A stretch of DNA of 64,000 bases from Neisseria macacae ATCC 33926 (GTDB taxonomy: Bacteria; Pseudomonadota; Gammaproteobacteria; Burkholderiales; Neisseriaceae). The DNA is taken from assembly GCF_022749495.1 (NCBI RefSeq), contig NZ_CP094241.1, forward strand, positions 62,001 to 126,000, given 5' to 3'. This document shows positions 8,489 to 18,129 of the stretch, in pieces. The notes under the pieces were generated by a model. It was given only the letters and a program-made list of their open reading frames with translations. It ran no database searches and was not told the origin of the DNA. The position numbers and the translations under genes were made by a program. Positions within the stretch are counted from its first letter, which is position 1. Each line of letters opens with the position of its first letter.

Positions 8489-8555
8489 CCGTTCCCGGCC
8501 AAGAAGCAGCCCATAAAATGCTACAATACCGCTTTGATTTTTTGCCCGCATCATC

Positions 8556-8780
8556 ATGAAAAAAGCCCCCAAATCCTTTGAAGAAGCCCTTGCCCGCCTC
8601 GAAACCCTGACCCAGTCCATGCAAAGCAGCGAAATGCCGCTGGAAGACGCTCTGGCAGCCTATCAGGAAGGCAACGAGCTGGTCAGATACTGCCAAACCA
8701 AGTTGGCGGAAGTCGAACAAAAGCTGCAAGTATTGGACGCGGGCGAACTGAAGGAGCTGAACCTTGAACCCGGCGAATGA
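8556..8780 (+). CDS. xseB: Exodeoxyribonuclease VII small subunit
   Basis: 74 residues, the usual length. It starts MKKAPKSFEEALARLETLTQ and shows the family's helical pattern with MPLEDALAAYQEGNELVRYC. XseB binds the large subunit XseA to form the single-strand exonuclease. It overlaps the next gene (ispA) by 17 bases, an xseB-ispA pair found widely in proteobacteria. Confidence 0.93.
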   Translation: MKKAPKSFEEALARLETLTQSMQSSEMPLEDALAAYQEGNELVRYCQTKLAEVEQKLQVLDAGELKELNLEPGE

Positions 8781-9660
8781 ATTGAAAGCATGGCAGCAAA
8801 AAGCCCAAGCGCAGACCGAATTGCTGCTGGAGCGTTTCCTGCCGTCTGAAAACCAAGTGCCGCACACGCTGCACGAAGCCATGCGTTACGTTACCCTCGG
8901 CGGCGGCAAACGGCTGCGCCCGCTCTTGGTGCTCGCCGCGTCCGAATTGGGCGATGCCGACCAAAACGCCATCGAACAAGCCATGGCGGCGATCGAAATG
9001 GTGCACGTCTATTCCTTGGTTCACGATGATATGCCCGCAATGGACAACGACAGCCTGCGGCGCGGCAAACCGACCTGCCATGTGAAATACGACGAAGCCA
9101 CTGCCCTCTTGGTCGGCGACGCGCTGCAAACCCAAGCCTTCGACGTATTGAGCCGTCCGACCGGACTGCCCGCCGAACGCCAAATCGCCATGTTGTCCAC
9201 GCTCGCCAAAGCATCCGGCAGCCTCGGCATGGCAGGCGGACAAGCCATCGACCTTGCCAACGTCGGCAAAGCCATGAACCAGGCGCAGTTGGAACAAATG
9301 CACAGCCTCAAAACCGGCGCCCTCATCCGCGCCGCCGTCGTATTGGGCGCACTTGCCTGCCCCGATTTGGATTCAGACGACGTCCGCACCTTAGACAAGT
9401 ACGCCGCCAAACTCGGCTTGGCGTTCCAAGTTATCGACGACGTGTTGGACTGCGAAGCCGACACTGCTACTTTAGGCAAAACCGCCGGCAAAGACAGCGA
9501 CAATGACAAACCGACCTACGTCAAACTGATGGGCCTGCAAGCCGCCCGCGCCTACGCCGAAACCCTGACCGCCGAAGCCGCCACCCTGCTCGAACCCTTC
9601 GGCGCAAAAGCCCTGCATCTGCGGCTGCTGGCGGAATTTGTTACTGCGCGGAAAAATTAA
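8764..9660 (+). CDS. ispA: Farnesyl diphosphate synthase (geranyltranstransferase)
   Basis: 298 residues from a TTG start inside the end of xseB; that start aligns the N-terminus with family length and no ATG lies near. The first aspartate-rich motif is DDMPAMDND (near residue 85), the second is DDVLD (near 225), and GGGKRLRP is the conserved basic loop. It condenses isopentenyl diphosphate with dimethylallyl/geranyl diphosphate to make C15 farnesyl diphosphate for quinones and undecaprenyl carriers. Translational coupling to xseB is likely. A GCCGTCTGAA core, the uptake dialect of pathogenic Neisseria, occurs at about 8851-8860. Confidence 0.95.
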   Translation: MNPANELKAWQQKAQAQTELLLERFLPSENQVPHTLHEAMRYVTLGGGKRLRPLLVLAASELGDADQNAIEQAMAAIEMVHVYSLVHDDMPAMDNDSLRRGKPTCHVKYDEATALLVGDALQTQAFDVLSRPTGLPAERQIAMLSTLAKASGSLGMAGGQAIDLANVGKAMNQAQLEQMHSLKTGALIRAAVVLGALACPDLDSDDVRTLDKYAAKLGLAFQVIDDVLDCEADTATLGKTAGKDSDNDKPTYVKLMGLQAARAYAETLTAEAATLLEPFGAKALHLRLLAEFVTARKN

Positions 9661-9700
9661 ACGCTTTAAATCATTTTTCTTTTTATACCGTTAAGACACC

Positions 9701-9747
9701 AAAGGTCGTCTGAAAAATCAGTTCTAAGATTTTCAGACGACCTTTTT
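9701..9747. terminator. Uptake-sequence hairpin terminator (ispA)
   Basis: AAAGGTCGTCTGAAAA and TTTTCAGACGACCTTTTT flank a 15-base loop after the xseB-ispA operon. Confidence 0.8.
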
Positions 9748-9763
9748 GTATAGGGATAGCGTT

Positions 9764-9833
9764 TATAGTGGATTAAATTTAAATCAGAGCAAGGCGAGGC
9801 AACGCCGTACCGGTTTAAAGTTAATCCACTATA
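9764..9833. repeat. Correia-type element, short form (70 bp)
   Basis: TATAGTGGATTAAATTTAAA ... TTTAAAGTTAATCCACTATA with an internal deletion relative to the 107 bp form. Confidence 0.85.
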
Positions 9834-9951
9834 ATGAATCATGCTTTTATTCAACGGGATAAATTGGGATTAAAATGTGGATAAGTTGTGCGCAAACAGT
9901 GGATTTTATAGGCGTTTTAACCACCCTTCTGTTCCTGCAAACATCCGTTTT

Positions 9952-10058
9952 TATAGTGGATTAACTTTAAACCAGGACGGCGTTACCTCGCCTTGCCGTA
10001 CTATCTGTACTGTCTGCGGCTTCGTCGCCTTGTCCTGATTTAAAGTTAATCCACTATA
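9952..10058. repeat. Correia-type element (107 bp)
   Basis: Complete short class: terminal repeats TATAGTGGATTAA / TTAATCCACTATA with the core GCCTTGCCGTACTATCTGTA and CTGTCTGCGGCTTCGTCGCC. Confidence 0.9.
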
Positions 10059-10107
10059 AAATCGAAATTTGTCGTTGAGATTTCGCCTCAAATTGAAAGA
10101 TTCAAAT

Positions 10108-10147
10108 AAAAAGGTCGTCTGAAACCAAAATTTTCAGACGACCTTTT
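10108..10147 (-). terminator. gnd terminator (uptake-sequence hairpin)
   Basis: AAAAAGGTCGTCTGAAAC pairs with TTTTCAGACGACCTTTT just after the gnd stop codon. Confidence 0.8.
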
Positions 10148-10163
10148 CGCTGATTCAGACAAA

Positions 10164-11612
<1,449 letters not shown>

Positions 11613-12090
11613 TGATGGAAGCTCCATTATTAATTTAATTTATCAGCCGTAACTCTATCTGATTTACAGAGGTTTAACAATCCTTAACTATCTAATTTTT
11701 TGAAAAGATGCCTTTACGTTGCGGGCTTTGGCTGCGCATTGGAAAACAAACTATAAATAAGATTTTAAATAATAAATAGATGATTATATTGAGTCGCGCA
11801 TTTGTTTGTGTATAACTTTGATTCCTTTTTCAGTTCAATAAGTTGAATGTAGATTTTGGATGCGGATAAACTGCTGTTTGCCTTGTTTGCAGATGTGGAT
11901 AATTTTGAAATCCGGTTTGGTTTTGTGCATAACTTTCCGGCTATACACACAGCCTGCCGGTTTTATACCGGGCTCAAACGGAACTGTCCGAAGAGATAAA
12001 CAGTCCAATCGGTTTTCATGTTTCAGACGACCTTTTGTGTTTTTCAACCGCAGGTCTTCTGAAAAATATCTCAACGAAAAGGGAGCAGAT
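11613..12090. other. AT-rich divergent promoter region gnd / ggt
   Basis: About 480 bases between divergently read genes, very AT-rich. A DnaA-box-like TGTGGATAA lies at 11894-11902. An imperfect uptake-sequence pair (TTTCAGACGACCTTTT ... AGGTCTTCTGAAA) lies at about 12021-12066. The reading frame of ggt is open back to 11860 but that stretch has no protein-like character. Confidence 0.55.
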
Positions 12091-13860
12091 ATGAAATTTT
12101 CCTTTGGCTTAAACCTGTTGGCAGCTTTGGTTTTGGCGGCGTGCGCGCACCAGCCGATGCAGAAACCTGATGCTGCACCTGTGCCGACGGCTGTGGATAA
12201 CCATGCGCCGGAACAAGGGACGGGGCTGACCGAGCAGAAATTGATCCGCGCCAAGCATTATATGGCGGCGTCTGCCAATCCGTTGGCGACTGAGGCGGGA
12301 TACGAGGTTTTGAAACGCGGCGGCAGCGCGATAGATGCGATGATCGCCATGCAGACCACGCTGGGACTGACCGAGCCGCAGTCTTCCGGTTTGGGCGGCG
12401 GCGCGTTTTTGGTGTATTGGGACAATAAGGCGAAAAAACTGACGACGTTTGATGCCCGAGAAACGGCGCCGAAAGCGGCAACGCCGGCGCTTTTCTTGGA
12501 TGAAAACGGTAAGCCGATGGGCTTTATGAATGCAGTGGTCGGCGGCCGTTCGGTCGGTGTGCCGGGGATTCCGAAGCTGCTGGAAGATGTCCACAAGCGT
12601 TACGGCAAATTGCCTTGGGCAAGTCTGTTTGACAAACCGATTGCTTTGGCGGAACAAGGCTTTACCGTTTCACCACGCATGGCGAAATCCATCGAGCAGA
12701 ATCTGGAGCCTTTGAAACGTTATCCGCAAACCGCCGCGTATTTCCTGCCCGACGGCAAGCCTTTGGCAGCGGGAACGGTGTTGAAAAACCCTGAATTTGC
12801 CCGCTCCGTACGCCTGTTGTCGGAAAAAGGCAGCGCGCCGTTTTATCAGGGGGAGCAAGCGCAGAATATTGTCCGTGCCGTTACCGGCGCTGTGGATAAC
12901 CCCGGCAAAATCAGCATGGCGGATTTGAAAAACTACCGCGTTATCGAGCGCGAACCGGTTTGCGCGCCGTATCGTGAATACGAAGTCTGTGGCATGGGCG
13001 CGCCAAGTTCGGGCGCGATTGCTTTGGGTGAGATTTTGGGCGTCCTGCAAAATCAGGATATGAAGGCGTTGGGCGCGGAAAATATCCACAGTTGGCGCTG
13101 GATAGGCGATGCGTCGCGGATTGCGTTTGCCGACCGTGATTATTACGTCGGCGATCCCGCGTTTGTCAACGTCCCGACCCGCGCCCTGATTTCTCAGGCT
13201 TACCTGAAACCGCGTGCCGAAGAAATCCGCCAATCCGACAAGGCGTTGGAAAACATTCAGGCAGGCAAGTTCGGCAAGGCATACGCGCAGGGTATGGCGG
13301 TAGAGCTGCCGTCCACCAGCCATTTGGTGGTTGTGGATAAAGACGGTAACGTCGTGTCGATGACGACTTCGATTGAAAACGCGTTCGGCTCGGGACTGAT
13401 GGCAAACGGCTATCTGCTCAACAATGAATTGACCGATTTCGCTTTCAACCCTGTCGGCGCAGACGGTAAAACGGTGGCAAACAGCGTGGCGGGCGGCAAA
13501 CGGCCGCGTTCTTCGATGGCGCCGACCATTGTGATGAAAGACGGCAAGCCTTATCTGGCAGTCGGTTCGCCCGGCGGCAGCCGCATCATCGGTTTCGTCG
13601 CCAAAACGCTGGTGGCGCATATCGACTGGGGCATGGACATTCAGGCGGCAATCTCCCTGCCGAATATGCTCAATCGCGGCAGCCAGTATGAAATCGAGGA
13701 AAAAACCGCGGCGGCGGACAAAGCGGCAGCATTGGAAAAACTGGGCTACAAAGTCCAAATCCGCGATTTGAATTCCGGCGTACAAGGCATTGTGATCGGC
13801 AAAGACGGTTTGCTCGGCGGTGCCGACCCGCGCCGCGAAGGCAAAGTCATGGGCGATTGA
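12091..13860 (+). CDS. ggt: Gamma-glutamyltransferase, lipoprotein form
   Basis: 589 residues from the ATG at 12091, which has GGGAG at a good distance and opens directly with a lipoprotein signal (LLAALVLAAC). The precursor self-cleaves before the catalytic Thr in LPSTSHLVVVDKDGNVVSMT. The small subunit then carries the family's GSGLM and VGSPGGSRIIGF motifs, and the large subunit has the conserved Arg in FDARETAP. It hydrolyses or transfers gamma-glutamyl groups of glutathione; in meningococci the lipidated enzyme supplies cysteine (known). Several TGTGGATAA nonamers fall inside the gene, encoding Val-Asp-Asn/Lys. Confidence 0.95.
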   Translation: MKFSFGLNLLAALVLAACAHQPMQKPDAAPVPTAVDNHAPEQGTGLTEQKLIRAKHYMAASANPLATEAGYEVLKRGGSAIDAMIAMQTTLGLTEPQSSGLGGGAFLVYWDNKAKKLTTFDARETAPKAATPALFLDENGKPMGFMNAVVGGRSVGVPGIPKLLEDVHKRYGKLPWASLFDKPIALAEQGFTVSPRMAKSIEQNLEPLKRYPQTAAYFLPDGKPLAAGTVLKNPEFARSVRLLSEKGSAPFYQGEQAQNIVRAVTGAVDNPGKISMADLKNYRVIEREPVCAPYREYEVCGMGAPSSGAIALGEILGVLQNQDMKALGAENIHSWRWIGDASRIAFADRDYYVGDPAFVNVPTRALISQAYLKPRAEEIRQSDKALENIQAGKFGKAYAQGMAVELPSTSHLVVVDKDGNVVSMTTSIENAFGSGLMANGYLLNNELTDFAFNPVGADGKTVANSVAGGKRPRSSMAPTIVMKDGKPYLAVGSPGGSRIIGFVAKTLVAHIDWGMDIQAAISLPNMLNRGSQYEIEEKTAAADKAAALEKLGYKVQIRDLNSGVQGIVIGKDGLLGGADPRREGKVMGD

Positions 13861-13880
13861 TCACCGATTGGCTTGTGGAT

Positions 13881-13927
13881 AAAAGGTCGTCTGAAATCCG
13901 AATTTGGGTTTTCAGACGACCTTTTTT
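13881..13927 (+). terminator. ggt terminator (uptake-sequence hairpin)
   Basis: AAAGGTCGTCTGAAA and TTTTCAGACGACCTTTTTT around a 16-base loop. A TGTGGATAA nonamer (13874-13882) abuts its left arm. Confidence 0.8.
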
Positions 13928-14018
13928 ATCGTTGGAGAAAAGCTATGGATAAAGTGTGTATAAAATTTGAGAAAAAATATAATCTTTTTATTTTTCAGAA
14001 GGATAGATTAGATAGCCA

Positions 14019-14111
14019 TGTGGATAATCATGTCTGAAATATTGGCGGGAGATGGTTTGTTTTATTGAAAGGTCGTCTGAAAACTTAAAATCAAGATTTC
14101 AGACGACCTTT
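14019..14111. other. DnaA-box-like nonamer and uptake-sequence hairpin
   Basis: TGTGGATAA at 14019-14027 is followed by an inverted uptake-sequence pair at 14068-14111 (AAAGGTCGTCTGAAAAC ... TTTCAGACGACCTTT). It lies between the converging ggt and lpxC genes. Confidence 0.65.
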
Positions 14112-14118
14112 ATTCAAT

Positions 14119-14156
14119 AAAAAGGCTGTGGATGATTGTTTATCCACAGCCTTTTT
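14119..14156 (-). terminator. lpxC terminator
   Basis: AAAAAGGCTGTGGAT and ATCCACAGCCTTTTT form a perfect 15-base-pair stem with T-run. The right arm contains a TTATCCACA nonamer (14140-14148). Confidence 0.85.
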
Positions 14157-14171
14157 GTACACCGTCTTATC

Positions 14172-15086
14172 TCAAGCCGCCGGCAGCTCGTGGAAGGCTG
14201 ATGGCAAATTCTCATCGTCAGAGAATTCCACCCATTCATAAGCGGTTTCGTCCGCCAAAACCGCACGCAATAAAGCGTTGTTGATGGCGTGGCCGGATTT
14301 GTAGCCTTCGAATGCGCCGATAATCGGGTGTCCGACGATATACAAATCGCCGATGGCATCGAGGATTTTGTGGCGGACGAACTCGTCGGGATAACGCAAA
14401 CCTTCCGGATTCAAAACATCCATCTCGTCAATCACAATGGCGTTGTTCAAATTGCCGCCCAGTCCGAGATTGTGGGCGCGCATCATTTCTACTTCGTGCA
14501 TAAAGCCGAAGGTGCGCGCGCGCGCGATTTCGTCGATGTAGGACTTGCCTGCGAAATCGATTTCAAAAGTGGGCGAGCTGCGGTTGAAAACCGGATGGTC
14601 GAATTCGATGGTCAGCGTCACTTTAAAGCCGTCATACGGTGTAAAGCGCACCCATTTGCCCGCCTCCTTGACTTCGACGGGCTTGAGGATTTTCAAAAAC
14701 CGCTTTTGCGCCTTTTGATCGACAACGCCCGCATCTTGTAAAAGATAAATAAACGGCAGGCTGGAGCCGTCCATAATCGGGATTTCGGGCGCGTTCAACT
14801 CAATCAGCGCATTGTCGATGCCGTAGGCAGACAGCGCGGACATGATGTGTTCGATGGTGCCGACGCGCACGCCTTTGTCGGTTACGATAGTGGACGACAG
14901 GCGCGTATCGTTGATGAGGTAAGGCGTAAGTTTGATGGTTTCGCCCATTTCGCCGTCCAAATCGGTACGGCGGAAGGAAATCCCGCTGTTTTCGGGCGCA
15001 GGGTGTAAGGTCAGCGCGACCCGTTCGCCCGAATGCAGCCCGACGCCGGTTACGCTGATGGATTTTGCCAAAGTTCGTTGCAGCAT
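14172..15086 (-). CDS. lpxC: UDP-3-O-acyl-N-acetylglucosamine deacetylase
   Basis: 304 residues, normal for LpxC. It starts MLQRTLAKSISVTGVGLHSG. Zinc ligands are visible as His in TIEHIMSALSAYGID (near 79) and His/Asp in KILDAIGDLYIVGHP. The catalytic His is in GYKSGHAINNALLRA. It performs the first committed step of lipid A synthesis in the cytoplasm. In the meningococcus lpxC is, from memory, the neighbour of pilE; here no pilin sequence is present and gapA lies on the other side. A strong AAGGAGG-type ribosome site precedes the ATG. Confidence 0.97.
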   Translation of the reverse strand: MLQRTLAKSISVTGVGLHSGERVALTLHPAPENSGISFRRTDLDGEMGETIKLTPYLINDTRLSSTIVTDKGVRVGTIEHIMSALSAYGIDNALIELNAPEIPIMDGSSLPFIYLLQDAGVVDQKAQKRFLKILKPVEVKEAGKWVRFTPYDGFKVTLTIEFDHPVFNRSSPTFEIDFAGKSYIDEIARARTFGFMHEVEMMRAHNLGLGGNLNNAIVIDEMDVLNPEGLRYPDEFVRHKILDAIGDLYIVGHPIIGAFEGYKSGHAINNALLRAVLADETAYEWVEFSDDENLPSAFHELPAA

Positions 15087-15655
15087 AAACCGCCTCCTTA
15101 TTCAATAATTGGTTTGATGTTTGGATAATACGATAAAAAGGAAAAAATAATCCATTATTTTTAATAGTATTTGCTAATGTAGGTGTTTCAGAACCATAGA
15201 TTTTTCAGACGACCCTTTGTACCGGTAAGATTATCCACAATATGCCGTGTAATCCGAGTGGAAAAATCCGATTTTATCCACAGAAAAATTCAAACAATTA
15301 CAGATTATCCGACTTTGTTCTCATAAAAAACAAAACTTGAACGCAACCTTTAAATGAATACAACAATTTGATTATACAATCAGTAATAAGGTTATCCACA
15401 AAGCGGGGATACACTCATCACCATCATCATTTTTTTAAATAATTACATATTAATTTTAAAAACAACCAAAATTTATCCCCAAATATGGGGACAAACCGTA
15501 CCAATCTGCATTTTCAGACGACCTATTTCACGGTTTTTTTATTTAAATCAAACATTTTAAAAGTAGCATCGTGTAATTCTAGGTAGTAGTTTTATTTCAG
15601 GATACAATAGCCCTTATTGAAATTTATCCCTTTCCCTACTGACAGGAGTATCAAA
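15087..15655. other. Candidate chromosomal replication origin (DnaA-box cluster, AT-rich)
   Basis: A 569-base gene-free region between divergent lpxC and gapA. It contains three perfect DnaA boxes TTATCCACA in the same orientation (15231-15239, 15274-15282, 15392-15400) and an 8/9 match TTATCCCCA at 15473-15481. A strongly AT-rich block at about 15421-15470 could unwind. One imperfect and one near-perfect uptake sequence (about 15203 and 15513) are present. Gene polarity is mostly leftward to the left and mostly rightward to the right, and parS-like sites lie 5-8 kb to the right. Function is inference. The right end also holds the gapA promoter (TACAAT at 15603-15608). Confidence 0.6.
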
Positions 15656-16660
15656 ATGAGCATCAAAGTAGCGATTAACGGTTTCGGCCGCATCGGCCGT
15701 CTGGCATTGCGTCAAATTGAAAAAGCCAAAGGCATCGAAGTCGTCGCCGTCAACGACCTGACCCCTGCCGATATGCTGCTGCACCTTTTCAAATACGACA
15801 GCACCCAAGGCCGCTTCCAAGGTACTGCCGAATTGAAAGACGATGCCATCGTAGTGAACGGCAAAGAAATCAAAGTCTTCGCCAATCCGAATCCTGAAGA
15901 ATTGCCTTGGGGCGAATTGGGCGTAGACGTCGTCCTCGAATGTACCGGCTTCTTTACCAGCAAAACCAAAGCCGAAGCCCACATCCGTGCCGGTGCGCGC
16001 AAAGTCGTTATTTCCGCCCCCGGCGGCAATGATGTGAAAACCGTCGTATATGGCGTAAACCAAGACATTTTGGACGGCAGCGAAACCGTCATCTCCGCCG
16101 CTTCCTGTACCACCAACTGCCTCGCCCCGATGGCGGCAGTCTTGCAAAAAGAGTTTGGCGTAGTCGAAGGCCTGATGACCACCATCCACGCCTACACCGG
16201 CGACCAAAACACCCTTGACGCGCCGCACCGCAAAGGCGATTTGCGCCGCGCCCGCGCCGCCGCGCTCAACATCGTGCCCAACAGCACCGGCGCCGCCAAA
16301 GCCATCGGTTTGGTTATCCCCGAATTGAACGGCAAACTCGACGGCTCCGCCCAACGCGTCCCCGTTGCCACCGGCTCGCTGACCGAATTGGTTTCCGTCC
16401 TCGAACGCCCCGTAACCAAAGAAGAAATCAACGCTGCGATGAAAGCCGCCGCCAACGAATCTTACGGCTACACCGAAGATCAAATCGTTTCTTCCGACGT
16501 CGTCGGCATCGAATACGGCTCGCTTTTTGACGCCACCCAAACCCGCGTAATGACCGTAGGCGACAAACAACTGGTGAAAACCGTTGCTTGGTACGACAAC
16601 GAAATGTCCTACACCTGCCAACTCGTCCGCACTTTGGAATACTTCGCAGGCAAAATCTAA
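15656..16660 (+). CDS. gapA: Glyceraldehyde-3-phosphate dehydrogenase
   Basis: 334 residues from the ATG at 15656, preceded by AGGAG; the open frame 13 codons further upstream lacks a ribosome site. NAD fold INGFGRIGRLALRQ, catalytic Cys in SAASCTTNCLAP, the His in TIHAYTGDQNTLD, and the C-terminal WYDNEMSYTCQ. It converts glyceraldehyde-3-phosphate to 1,3-bisphosphoglycerate. In pathogenic Neisseria, GapA can also appear on the surface (known for the meningococcal homolog). Monocistronic. Confidence 0.97.
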   Translation: MSIKVAINGFGRIGRLALRQIEKAKGIEVVAVNDLTPADMLLHLFKYDSTQGRFQGTAELKDDAIVVNGKEIKVFANPNPEELPWGELGVDVVLECTGFFTSKTKAEAHIRAGARKVVISAPGGNDVKTVVYGVNQDILDGSETVISAASCTTNCLAPMAAVLQKEFGVVEGLMTTIHAYTGDQNTLDAPHRKGDLRRARAAALNIVPNSTGAAKAIGLVIPELNGKLDGSAQRVPVATGSLTELVSVLERPVTKEEINAAMKAAANESYGYTEDQIVSSDVVGIEYGSLFDATQTRVMTVGDKQLVKTVAWYDNEMSYTCQLVRTLEYFAGKI

Positions 16661-16702
16661 AAGATTTCGGATTGGGTAAACCAGTCTGTGGATAAGTAAG
16701 AG

Positions 16703-16740
16703 AAAAAGGTCGTCTGAAAATTTTTTCAGACGACCTTGTT
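16703..16740 (+). terminator. gapA terminator (uptake-sequence hairpin)
   Basis: AAAAAGGTCGTCTGAAAA directly faces TTTTTTCAGACGACCTT. A TGTGGATAA nonamer lies just before it (16687-16695). Confidence 0.8.
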
Positions 16741-16749
16741 TTTATCTGT

Positions 16750-17003
16750 CATCCACTCTCTCTCCCACCAGATGAGAGAGGGTTGAGGGAGAAGATGGTT
16801 CTACAAATTTCATGAATTTAATTTTACCCAAAACCATAAAGCCCCCCATCCTAACCTTCCCCCGCCGGATGGGGGAAGGGACAAGTTGCCGTTGCAACGA
16901 CGAGTAGCGTGGGCTTTGCCCACGAGATGAAAGCAGGTTCGGCTGTTGTCTAATTTTGATTATTGAATGATAGATTTCGTGGGCAAAGCCCACGCTACGG
17001 ATT
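16750..17003. repeat. Composite intergenic repeat with long inverted segment
   Basis: Three blocks in order: a CT/GA-rich hairpin (CTCTCTCCCACC ... GAGAGAGGG), a CCCCCGCCGG-type hairpin, then TAGCGTGGGCTTTGCCCACG and its reverse complement about 75 bases later. The same three-part unit recurs twice at 59.4-60.04 kb. Confidence 0.75.
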
Positions 17004-17110
17004 TATAGTGGATTAAATTTAAATCAGGACAAGGCGACGAAGCCGCAGACAGTACAGATAGTACGGCAAGGCGAGGCAACGCAGTACTGGTTTAAAGTTA
17101 ATCCACTATA
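17004..17110. repeat. Correia-type element (107 bp)
   Basis: Complete terminal repeats and core; inserted directly after the composite repeat and 40 bases before the IS630-type element. Confidence 0.9.
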
Positions 17111-17201
17111 GTTTATCTAAAGTGTTCATTGAATAAGATTCGCTTTGATTATAGTCAATTAAAAACAAAATAGTACAATACTCAACTTTGAAGGTTTAAC
17201 C

Positions 17202-17552
17202 ATGGCATACTCTGCGGACTTAAGAAAAAAAGCTTTAAACTATTACGAACAATGCAAAAACATCAGCCAAACCGCAGCAACGTTTAACTTGTCAAGAAAC
17301 ACGCTTTACCTGTGGATTCGCCTTAAAAAACAAACAGGCAGCCTAAAACATCAAGTTACCGGTCTAAATGCCGTCAAATTGGATAGGCAAAAACTGGCTC
17401 AATATGTTGGGCAACACCCGGATGCCTATCTGCATGAAATCGCCAAACATTTTGATTGTACGCCAGCCGCCGTTTGCTATGCACTCAAACAGATGGGGAT
17501 GACGCGCAAAAAAAGACCACCACTTACAAAGAACAAGACCCGGCCAAAGTAA
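17202..17552 (+). CDS. IS630-type transposase, N-terminal part (OrfA)
   Basis: 116 residues: helix-turn-helix DNA-binding region (ADLRKKALNYYEQ, NISQTAATFNLSRNTLYLWI) and a second HTH (LHEIAKHFDCTPAAVCYALK). Before the end comes CGCAAAAAAAGA (17503-17514). A -1 slip on this seven-A run joins it to the catalytic frame that is open from 17456. Typical for IS630-family elements with programmed frameshifting. Confidence 0.88.
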   Translation: MAYSADLRKKALNYYEQCKNISQTAATFNLSRNTLYLWIRLKKQTGSLKHQVTGLNAVKLDRQKLAQYVGQHPDAYLHEIAKHFDCTPAAVCYALKQMGMTRKKRPPLTKNKTRPK

Positions 17553-18049
17553 CGCATTATTTGACACAGCTGGCCGAATTTTCCGACTACCAACGCGTTT
17601 ATTTGGATGAAACAGGATTTGACCGCTACCTGTTCCGTCCCTATGCCCGCAGCCCGAAAGGGCAAATAGTGAAAGCGCAGATAAGTGGAAAAAGATACCG
17701 ACGCTTATCTCTGGTGTCCGCACAAGTCGGCAACCGGCTGATTGCTCCGATGGTTTATCAAAATATGATGACCGGAGTCTTTTTTGAAGCGTGGTTTCAG
17801 CAATGCCTACTGCCCGCATTGACTCAAAAATCGGTGATTATTTTAGATAATGCGCGATTTCACCGTATGGGTGTCTTACGGGAAATGGCGGAAAAATGGG
17901 GACATAAGGTATTGCCTCTTGCACCTTATTCACCTGAGCTCAACCCGATTGAGAAGGTGTGGGCGAATATTAAGCGGTATCTGCGAACCGTATTGTCTAA
18001 TTACGCCCGATTTGACGATGCGTTACTGTCCTATTTTGATTTTAATTGA
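17456..18049 (+). CDS. IS630-type transposase, catalytic DDE part (OrfB, by -1 frameshift)
   Basis: The frame is open from 17456, but real translation probably enters by frameshift at about 17506-17512. It carries the DDE triad: Asp in VYLDETGFDRY, Asp in VIILDNARFH and Glu in SPELNPIEKVWANIK. No internal stop or frame damage is seen, so the element may be active. Confidence 0.88.
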   Translation: MYASRRLLCTQTDGDDAQKKTTTYKEQDPAKVTHYLTQLAEFSDYQRVYLDETGFDRYLFRPYARSPKGQIVKAQISGKRYRRLSLVSAQVGNRLIAPMVYQNMMTGVFFEAWFQQCLLPALTQKSVIILDNARFHRMGVLREMAEKWGHKVLPLAPYSPELNPIEKVWANIKRYLRTVLSNYARFDDALLSYFDFN

Positions 18050-18056
18050 CTATAAA

Positions 18057-18101
18057 TAAAAAGGTCGTCTGAAAACCATTTCAGATTTTCAGACGACCTT
18101 T
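18057..18101 (-). terminator. Uptake-sequence hairpin terminator
   Basis: AAAAAGGTCGTCTGAAAAC and GATTTTCAGACGACCTTTC just after the stop of the 18130-18561 gene. The IS element ends two bases to its left. Confidence 0.75.
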
Positions 18102-18129
18102 CTGCATCCTTGTTATGTGGAGTAGTCCG

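Larger units (their letters stand above)
9661..10163. other. Gene-free repeat region between ispA and gnd
   Basis: About 500 bases holding two uptake-sequence hairpins, two Correia-type elements and one TGTGGATAA DnaA-box-like nonamer (9876-9884). The short open frames here read through repeats and are not genes. Confidence 0.7.
17150..18054 (+). mobile_element. IS630-family insertion sequence, apparently intact
   Basis: Terminal inverted repeats of about 24 bases (TATAGTCAATTAAAA-A/T-CAAAATAG) with one mismatch. The element is bounded by TA on each side, as expected for IS630 elements, which duplicate a TA target. The DDE transposase is split over two overlapping frames joined by a slippery A7 run, and its stop codon lies inside the right terminal repeat. 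Confidence 0.9.

Noticed and set aside
11860..12090. Longer ggt start at 11860.
   Set aside because: The extra 77 codons are not protein-like, lack a ribosome site and would bury the lipoprotein signal that begins at 12091.
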